Position numbers and translations under genes: made by a program. From assembly GCA_036939355.1 (NCBI GenBank), contig JALLAP010000172.1, positions 1 through 33,213 of the forward strand: a DNA stretch of 33,213 bases, in the 5' to 3' direction. Shown here in pieces: positions 27,023 to 33,213 of the stretch; positions within the stretch are counted from its first letter, which is position 1; each line of letters begins with the position of its first letter. The DNA comes from Thalassiosira profunda (taxonomy: Eukaryota; Bacillariophyta; Thalassiosirophyceae; Thalassiosirales; Thalassiosiraceae). Below the pieces are notes generated by a model. It was not told the origin of the DNA. It did no database searches and saw only the letters and a program-made list of their open reading frames with translations.

Positions 27023-27983
27023 ATGGGCCGCGGCAAAGGGCGTGCCACAATCACATACGAGAATGACGATGTCTATGAAGGGGATGTGATCGACGGGAAG
27101 GTGGGCGGCAAATGCAAATTCACGTTTGCAAATGGCAGCGTGTACGAGGGAGAGTGGGCAGATGATAATCCGAACGGCGAGGGCACATTGAAATACTTCA
27201 GTGGAGACAAGTACGAAGGGGAATGGAAAGGTGGCAAGAGGCACGGCCAAGGCAAGATGACGTATGCGAGTGGGAGGGTCTACGAGGGAGAGTGGGTGAC
27301 GGACAAGATATGCATGGCAAAGGCAAGATGAAGTACGCAAGTGGCAATGTGTACGATGGAGAATGGAAGCTCAACTCGAGGCATGGCAAAGGCAAGATGA
27401 ATTATCATGATGGGTGGACGTATGAAGGACAGTGGATGAAAGAGAAAAAACACGGGAAGGGTACAATGAAGGAAGCAGGTGGTGCTGAATTCACTGGGGA
27501 GAGTGGAGGGAGGGCAAAAGGCACGGCATGGGCACTCTGAAGGAGGCTAGTGGCACCGAGTACAAGCAGGAGTACAGGAACGGCAAACGCTTGTCGAGCA
27601 AGCGGGTCGCCATCCTAATCAATGGCCCTTCAGCTCAGCGCCAACGCACCAACGATGCTGTGGGTGTGGTCGTGTTGAGCGATGAGGAGATGAGGTGCGG
27701 TATTTGCGGCGAGGATTACTTCTTCGACACAGATTCTGCAGACGAGGATGCCAAAAAGCGTTTGCCCGTGGTCAGCTCGTGCGATCACACGTGCTGCCAT
27801 GGATGCATCTTGAAGTGGCAGGTTTCACGCGCTGAAAGGAACAAGGGCCGAGTGGCGAAGAGGGTGCCTTGCATGTTGTGCAAGAAGAGCTCCGCCATTT
27901 GTCCCAGCGTTCCGAAATACAACCGCATGTTGATCGATCTCCTTGGCCGTTGTGTTCCCGTGAAAGAGCAGGGGTCGGAGTGA
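27023..27983 (+). CDS. MORN-repeat protein with C-terminal Cys-rich RING-like domain; two frame breaks
   Basis: Starts MGRGKGRATITYENDDVYEG. About seven MORN repeats follow (VYEGEWADDNPNGEGTLKY, KYEGEWKGGKRHGQGKMTY, VYDGEWKLNSRHGKGKMNY). The frame breaks at about 27307-27310, where one added base gives DKNMHGKGKMKY, and at 27500-27504, where dropping one AG of GAGAG gives the consensus FTGEWREGKRHGMG. Corrected length is 319 aa, exactly in frame to the stop at 27983. The C-terminus is MRCGICGEDYFF ... SSCDHTCCHGCILKWQ ... VPCMLCKKSSAICP, a zinc-binding RING-like pattern I know from MORN proteins of Thalassiosira. The N-terminal part suggests membrane or cytoskeletal attachment and the C-terminal part possible ubiquitin ligase activity, both inferred. 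Confidence 0.8.
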
Positions 27984-28265
27984 GAAAAGGACGAGTCGGA
28001 GTGAGAAATGGATGTTTTGCAGATAGCTGTTAGCTCCGTCAGATGATCGCGCCTCCCTCGCGTCTTCCCTTCCAATTCAGCCCACGATGGCCAGTCCCTC
28101 GCTCTGCTCCAGCTTAGCGTGCTCCGCGCCCTCACACCCCCAACTGTCGTGCGTACATCTACATGTAAGTTGTACCTACCTATGTACACGGTCGTGAAAC
28201 AGTGAAATCAAGCGAGCCAGCCACACAAGCACAAGCAACAAGCGGTGACGCCCCAATGGAGGGCG

Positions 28266-30089
28266 ATGGGCCGTCGCCGCGGCGATTCCCTTGCCTCCAG
28301 CGCCGCCTTCCGGATCCTCGCCTGCCTCCTCGCCGCGGCGCTGCTCGCGAGCGGCCTCATTTACCGTCGGCTGGAGGCCCTCTCTGCCGACCTCGGCATC
28401 CATCACCACCAACATGATGTGTCTCCGCTGCCTCATCCGCACCTGCACCCCCGCCTCCCGCACCTGCCGCCGTTCCCCGCCATCGACAACGAAGATGCAC
28501 TCATCAATCAAACAATCTACGAGCCCACCGTCGCCGGCGTCGCCGCCATTTTGTATCGCCACCTCCGCGCGCTGCACGCGTCCAACCGCCGACTCGCAAT
28601 CAAATTCTCCTCGCAGCCGAAACGAGGCGGGCCGAAGCAAAGGGAGGCCGAGGCGGGGGAATTGCGAGCCGCGTATTTTCGCCTCGTCGACGAGAACCTG
28701 CGGGAGTTCGAGGAGGCGTATCGCGGGAGGAACATTTTTCCCGTGCGGGAGGACGATTCGATCTTCGTGAGCGTGGCGTCGTTTCGGGAGCACCTGCTGG
28801 CGGAGACGTTGATGTCGGCGTTCGGACGGGCCGCCCGGTGAGTAATTTGCAACTTTGCAAAACTCTGGCGAATTCAGCCGTCGCTGACATGCGTCTCACA
28901 CAATTGCAATGTCGAATACCAAACACAATACATTCACAATCTCTATTGCAAACACAAACAACAATCCACACCACGTAATGCAGCCCCGAAAAGCTGTTCG
29001 TGGGGGTAGTAGTCAACAACTGCTTCGGTACCGATACCGAATTTCCCTGCAAAGGAACGGCGGAAGTGGTGGGCCAGGATGCGAATGGGCTTGACTTATT
29101 GCAAAGCGTCGACGGCAAGCTGGACGCGAATGGCATCGAAGCTTTCTGCGGGAACGTCACCTTTCAACAATATTGCGATGCGGGGCAAGTGAGGGTTTTG
29201 TACGTGCACGAGGTCGACGCGCTGGGCCCGGCCGTGGCGCGATATTATGCATCGAAGCTTTGGGGTGGCGAGACCTTCGTCATGCAAGTGGACAGCCACC
29301 TCCGCTTTGCGAGCCGGTGGGACGAATTGCTCGTCGAGGATGTGAAGCTCGCGTCGTCATATCCGCGGGCCGTGCTGAGCACGTACCCTCCCGGATTTGT
29401 CAATCTGCAGGCAGACCCGCCTTATATGCCTGGGACGCGGCTCTGCCGTTGTCAGATAAGGGTGGACGAGGATTTTCTTCCGCGGGTGGAGATGCTAGGC
29501 CATTCGCCGGAAAACGAGACGCGGCCGTCCCAGACACCGTTCATGGCGGCCGGCTTCTTCTTTGCAAGGGCGGAGTTTTTGAAGGACGTGCCCTTCGATC
29601 CCTATCTTCCTTGGCTGTTCATGGGGGAAGAAGCGGNCAAGGGCGGAGTTTTTGAAGGACGTGCCCTTCGATCCCTATCTTCCTTGGCTGTTCATGGGGG
29701 AAGAAGCGGCGCTGTCGATCCGGGCCTACACGAGCGGGTGGAATATGTACGCGCCGCGGAAGAGCCTTGTAGGGCATCAATATCGACCACTCAAGATGGG
29801 CAACCCGCATTTTACCGATATCTGGGGCAAATTCTTCCATCGACCACAGCTGATGGACCGGCTGAGCCCAACGATACACGATCGCATAAAAACCATGATG
29901 GGGTATCCAGAATTTGAGGATGGCGCCGAGAATTATCGTGCTCCGTCCAACTATTCGTTGGTGGAATTGAGCTGTTACGGAGTGGGCACGCGGAGGTCGA
30001 GAGATGAGTACCTGCAGTTCGCCAAAATTGACCTGAAGAAGCGCACATGCGGAGGATTGAAGTGGTGCGCAGAGGGCTCGTTGCAATAA
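28266..30089 (+). CDS. GlcNAc-type glycosyltransferase, type II membrane protein
   Basis: Exon 1 28266-28837, a 146-nt intron 28838-28983 (GTGAGT...AATGCAG), exon 2 28984-30089. Collapsing the duplicated contig end at 29565-29709 (73 bases) gives 535 codons, 534 aa. Residues 15-32 (AAFRILACLLAAALLASGLI) form a signal anchor as in Golgi transferases. The catalytic region starts at about 160 (DDSIFVSVASFREHLLAETL) and continues PEKLFVGVVVNNCFG, VDALGPAVARYYASKLWGGE, FVMQVDSHLRFA (DxH metal-binding motif, about 290), PFMAAGFFFARAEFL and LPWLFMGEEAALSIRAYTSG. This matches the glycosyltransferase family of Skp1-hydroxyproline GlcNAc-transferases and their relatives. Members with a signal anchor presumably act in the secretory pathway rather than on cytosolic Skp1. 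The acceptor is unknown. Confidence 0.85.
29565..29709. repeat. 72-bp exact duplication around a single N: unmerged contig overlap
   Basis: Bases 29565-29636 recur exactly at 29638-29709 with N at 29637. Removing 73 bases restores the glycosyltransferase frame (FMGEEA then ALSIRAYTSG); the copy as it stands shifts it. This is a joining artefact, the same kind as at 4520. Confidence 0.9.
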
Positions 30090-30163
30090 AAACAATCAAT
30101 GCTGAGAGAGCCGAGAGACATATGTGTCAATTTACAAAATATTCCCCCCATCATAGCAACGGT

Positions 30164-31498
30164 TTACGCAATATGAGCAGCGCGTTCCCTTGTGCGCCTT
30201 CGCAGAGTACACGCAACGAACGTGCTCGGGATGCCGACCTCGTCATCGTAAATCTCAGCAAACGCGCGCCGCGTTTCCCTCTTGAGACATTGCAACTCTT
30301 CGTTCGAAGGGCGCGCACGCTTGATCGAGTGGAGGTGGATGCTCCAGAACAACTCAAACGCGCCCTCCAGCAAATTGTCGTCCTCTCCTTTGGTGATGGC
30401 TGGGAGGGTTTGGCAGTCGACGAGCTCGAGAAAAGCCCCCGGCCGCTCTTCTCCTTCGGAAGATATCAACGGGGCAATATCTAGGGTCCTGGCCATTGCC
30501 AGCGCAGCGGGGATGTCGTCCGCCGTGCGCTGGAAGTACGGCACCACTGTTCTATGAAAAATCTCCTCTCGCACCTCTCCCCTCTGGATGCACGCTTTCA
30601 TCGCCCGGCTCAGCGGCGACGGCCCCCCGTCGGACGGAACCACGAACTCGTGGGGATGGCCCACCATCACTAAAAGCAGCTCTGCCCCCGGTCGCATCTC
30701 CCTCGCTCGGAGAGACAAAAACTTGGCCAGGTGCCGATGCGCGAGTTCTGTTCGCCATGCCTCCCAAACTCGCTTTGGGGCCGTTCGCTCGTTGATGAAG
30801 GTCCATTCCAAGTTTGGTTGCGGTTTCTCTTCGGCTCCGAGCCGCTTCCACTCAGCAATATCCCCTCCCTCGGAAACGTCGGCGCCGTCCAGCCAGTGGA
30901 GGCACAAATAGGACATCATAAAATCCATCGACTGCGGCGCAAAGAGCGGCTCGTAAAACGACTGCATTTTGACATCCCAGGTGACATCGTTCCTGGCCAA
31001 CCAATCGTCGTGCAAATTGATGGTGGCGCGCAGCCGTGCCTCGTCGCTGGCCGGATGCTCCTCGAAGGTCACGTGCAGCGGGGGATGGGTTGCGCCCAGC
31101 GACGCCGACTCGTCCCGCAGGCAGCGCACGGCAAATTGCAGCGTCTCCATCGAGGAGGAGCCATCGGCCGATCCGAGGTCCGCCAGCCTCCGGCGGCGAA
31201 GGGGCTGGCCATCCAATATGGCGCTCACATCTTCCAATTTACACCGCCGCGCGAGGCGGGCCAGCGACCCCGCGAGCGGGTCGCGGGTGAGGCGGTGGGC
31301 AGCATACTGATTTGGGGAGTGGAGGGCGTAGGCAGCCGATTGCATCGTGCTCGATGCCTCGGCAGCCACCGCTGTTGTGCTGCTGGCGGCGCGGCGCGTC
31401 GACGATGGCGCCCGCGGAGGGAAGAGTGGCGCGATTGCGCGTCCCAGGCGGCGCATCATTGCAGGAGAGGGGCGAGGGGAGGATCGATCTCCCAGCAT
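30164..31498 (-). CDS. SABATH-family SAM-dependent carboxyl methyltransferase
   Basis: Encodes 444 aa from ATG 31498; a second Met pair at 31459 (MMRRLGRAIAPLFPP) gives an equally good start and would expose an Arg/Ser/Ala-rich presequence of mitochondrial style. The SABATH pattern is clear: ALHSPNQYAAHRL at the N-terminus, RRLADLGSADGSSSMETLQF (SAM-binding, about 109), LHVTFEEHPASDE, FMMSYLCLHWLDG (about 199), FLSLRAREMRPGAELLLVMV (about 266). These enzymes methylate carboxyl groups of small acids in plants (salicylate, jasmonate, farnesoic acid). The pocket residues cannot be assigned from the sequence alone, so no substrate is proposed. The gene is convergent with the glycosyltransferase, only 74 bp apart. 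Confidence 0.85.
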   Translation of the reverse strand: MLGDRSSPRPSPAMMRRLGRAIAPLFPPRAPSSTRRAASSTTAVAAEASSTMQSAAYALHSPNQYAAHRLTRDPLAGSLARLARRCKLEDVSAILDGQPLRRRRLADLGSADGSSSMETLQFAVRCLRDESASLGATHPPLHVTFEEHPASDEARLRATINLHDDWLARNDVTWDVKMQSFYEPLFAPQSMDFMMSYLCLHWLDGADVSEGGDIAEWKRLGAEEKPQPNLEWTFINERTAPKRVWEAWRTELAHRHLAKFLSLRAREMRPGAELLLVMVGHPHEFVVPSDGGPSPLSRAMKACIQRGEVREEIFHRTVVPYFQRTADDIPAALAMARTLDIAPLISSEGEERPGAFLELVDCQTLPAITKGEDDNLLEGAFELFWSIHLHSIKRARPSNEELQCLKRETRRAFAEIYDDEVGIPSTFVACTLRRRTRERAAHIA

Positions 31499-32337
31499 GG
31501 TGCAGCTGCGGTTGAGGCGGGAGGCCTTGAGGAACTTTGCCTTGCCGGTTGCCGGCCTCTGTGCCGCTGAAGCCAAAAGATACTTTTTCGAGGCCTGTGC
31601 TTGCCCTTTCCTCTCTGTCACCAGCCTCCTAACAAGGAGACCCCCAAACCACTCGCACGCATGGCTGCCCGAGCCGGCGATCCCTCCCGCTTGCAAGGCC
31701 TCCACATCTTATGTGCCTGCTCCTCTCGCGGCACTCAACTCACCCTCCCATCCCATCCATGGCTGACTCCCCCAAAGAGCTTCTTTGGGCCGTTTGGGGC
31801 TAAAAGCCGGTGAACCCCCCCAAAATTACTTCGGGAGCCTTTGCTGTGCCGGATCAGGCCGTAGTGGGGGGAGAGGGGCGGGAGGGGGCACTATGCTTAG
31901 CATGCGCAGGATTGGAGCGCGGGTGGAAGAAGAGTGCGTGGAGCTGAGGGAGTAGTAACTGCAAATATTTGTATATCATGTGCAACGCTGCTTGCTCTCT
32001 CTCTTCTCTCCAGATCGGAGGCTTCTCCTTGCAAGTGAACGAGCCGCCACCCGGTGGGGTGTTTTGCTGGCCGGTGCAGTGGTTCAGCAGCTCAGTAATA
32101 TTGCAGCGCTGCCACTCTTGCCACCTCGATGGGCACTGTACATGCTTGTGATCTGAGCAGGAGAAGCCTTGGCATTCCCCCGTTTTTCGCCACATCTACC
32201 ATACTGCAAAAAGTTGCAACGCCTCTCCACCCCAATCGCCGATGTAAACAAACTTCCCAGTAGCCATCGCTGGGGAGGAGTTGTGGTTTTTGCTTTTAGC
32301 ACTGTTCTGTGGCCGTGGGGCTAGCCTTTTCCATGGT
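31499..32337. other. Gene-free region with a strong hairpin
   Basis: No frame here shows recognisable protein character. A perfect hairpin CCCAAAGA/TCTTTGGG (31771-31778, 31782-31789) with a three-base loop is present. The SABATH gene's 5' region lies at its left end. I see no RNA gene. Confidence 0.4.
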
Positions 32338-32545
32338 TGTAATGGGTTGCAGTGCAAGCAAGCAGATGGGTTGCTGTGGAACCGAAGTGGATTGGTGTGC
32401 ATGCAACCAAAGTGGGTGGCCGTGCAACCGAAGTGGGTTGCAGTGCAAAGTGCAACCGAGCTAGGTCGCCGTGCAACGAAGTGGATGGCCGTGCAACTAA
32501 TGTAGGTGGGCGGACAACCAAAGTGGGTCGCTGCACAACCAAAAA
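32338..32545. repeat. Degenerate tandem repeat of about 20-25 bp
   Basis: Units vary around gtgcaaccgaagtgggtggc (for example atgcaaccaaagtgggtggc at 32401, gtgcaaccgaagtgggttgc at 32421, caaccaaagtgggtcgct at 32515). Long open frames on the minus strand in all three phases are a by-product of the repeat having few stops. Confidence 0.7.
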
Positions 32546-32592
32546 TGGGCTCTGCTTTTGGGTTGCGGATGGGTTGTAGTCGGTCTCAGTGC

Positions 32593-32860
32593 GCACCGAG
32601 GATTGAAAACAGGCCGAGTGCGGCTGAAAAATGGCAGAGTTGGCAAGTTGCAGTTGGTGAGATTGGGGTGCAGTTGGAATGGAGTTGTCTTGCAGTCGGT
32701 TGCAATGAGCACCGAGGAGGGTTGAAATGGGTGAATTATGGCTAAAAAATGGCACAGATGGCGGGTTGCAGTCGCTAGCAGTGAGCACCGATGGTTGAAA
32801 CGGGCGAAGTGCAGCTGAAAAGCGGCAGAGTTGACAGGTTGCAGTTTTTGGTTGCGATTG
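32593..32860. repeat. Three diverged copies of a GCACCGAG...GGTTGCAGT unit
   Basis: Copies begin at 32593, 32709 and 32785. Each contains gcaccgag or gcaccgat, then ggttgaaa or gattgaaa, gcggctgaaaa-like bases, tggcagag and ggttgcagt. The first copy has an extra block of about 40 bp. With the preceding tandem repeat this looks like noncoding satellite or LTR-type DNA. Confidence 0.65.
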
Positions 32861-32912
32861 GTTGAGTTGAGAATTGCAGTCGGCACACACAGGGTTGCAA
32901 TTGGTTGCAGAG

Positions 32913-32920
32913 TATAAATA
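32913..32920 (+). promoter_or_regulatory. Strong TATA box TATAAATA at the right edge
   Basis: TATAAATAgg is the best TATA match in the window and follows the repeat array. No coding frame begins in the remaining 290 bases, so it would drive a transcript leaving the window on the right, or be an element promoter such as an LTR. Confidence 0.45.
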
Positions 32921-33213
32921 GGCGGTTGAAAACGGGGGCAGTACAGAACAGAACGAAAAGGCATACCGATAGGGTTGCACAGTGCAGCTGCAGTTGGCAT
33001 CGTTGGGGCGGAAGGAGAAAAAATATAAGAAAGAATGAAGTTGCAGGTACAAAGCAACTAAAGCAACGTTTTGTTGGGGTGTAAGTCGGTAGTTGGCGAG
33101 AACAGCGTAGTTGGCAGAGTAGCAGAGCTGTCGCTTGAAGGTGCAGAAAGGGCACACAACATGACAAGAGGAGGCAACAGCTTCCGCCTAAAGGACGGTC
33201 GCAACGTCTAAAC

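Noticed and set aside
30731..31570. A 279-codon plus-strand frame
   Set aside because: It is antisense to the SABATH methyltransferase and has no recognisable motif.
32321..33157. A 278-codon minus-strand frame rich in Cys, Asn and Pro
   Set aside because: All three minus phases are open here because the underlying repeat lacks stops; the sequence simply translates the repeat.
1..33213. tRNA, rRNA and CRISPR features
   Set aside because: I saw no cloverleaf with a GGTTCRA-type box, no rRNA-like blocks, and no regularly spaced identical repeats.

Overview
This window looks like nuclear DNA of a stramenopile alga, most likely a centric diatom of the Thalassiosira type. The evidence is GT-AG introns of about 65-215 nt, close packing of short genes on both strands, a CPBP protease whose leader carries the ASAF motif typical of diatom plastid targeting, and several families I recognise from Thalassiosirales: MORN repeats plus a Cys-rich C-terminus, GTTC-type Cys-repeat secreted proteins, and a BspA-type leucine-rich remnant. 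There is no sign of bacterial organisation. The species assignment is inference.

Layout, left to right: (1) 1-1888 minus, 5' part of a large acidic low-complexity protein running off the left edge; (2) 2049-4165 plus, nucleotidyltransferase-fold protein; (3) 4301-6157 minus, ankyrin/TPR/zinc-ribbon protein with a poly-Asp tail; (4) 6935-7969 plus, NudC; (5 and 6) 8143-8688 minus and 9294-10103 plus, a head-to-head pair of secreted Cys-repeat paralogues on an inverted duplication; (7) 10237-11866 minus, EndoU ribonuclease with a new-looking N-terminal repeat region; (8) 12289-13003 plus, PDZ protein; (9) 13148-14544 minus, a globin fused to an isochorismatase-like hydrolase; (10) 14935-16827 plus, membrane protein with an EGF-like module; (11) 17070-18134 plus, plastid CPBP protease; (12) 18349-21459 minus, CPA2 cation/H+ antiporter with a split RCK-like domain; (13) 22338-22571 plus, BspA-type remnant; (14) 22891-24268 minus, a seven-exon secreted acidic Cys-repeat protein built by exon duplication; (15) 25063-26763 minus, FHA-domain protein; (16) 27023-27983 plus, MORN protein; (17) 28266-30089 plus, GlcNAc-type glycosyltransferase; (18) 30164-31498 minus, SABATH methyltransferase. 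From 31499 to the end there are no credible genes, only degenerate GTTGCA-rich repeats and one strong TATA box.

The genes do not form an operon or a pathway. Most neighbours alternate strand and share divergent promoters or convergent 3' ends. Two general cautions apply. First, two single-N positions (4520, 29637) are flanked by exact duplicated sequence, so they look like unmerged overlapping contig ends; collapsing each restores the reading frame. Second, at least five genes carry small frame breaks, several of them one-base changes in homopolymers, that look like sequencing errors rather than true lesions.

The most interesting items are the globin-isochorismatase fusion with its replaced catalytic Cys, the exon-duplicated secreted protein with homologous introns, the EndoU fusion, the inverted Cys-repeat pair, and the antiporter with an insertion inside its nucleotide-binding domain.
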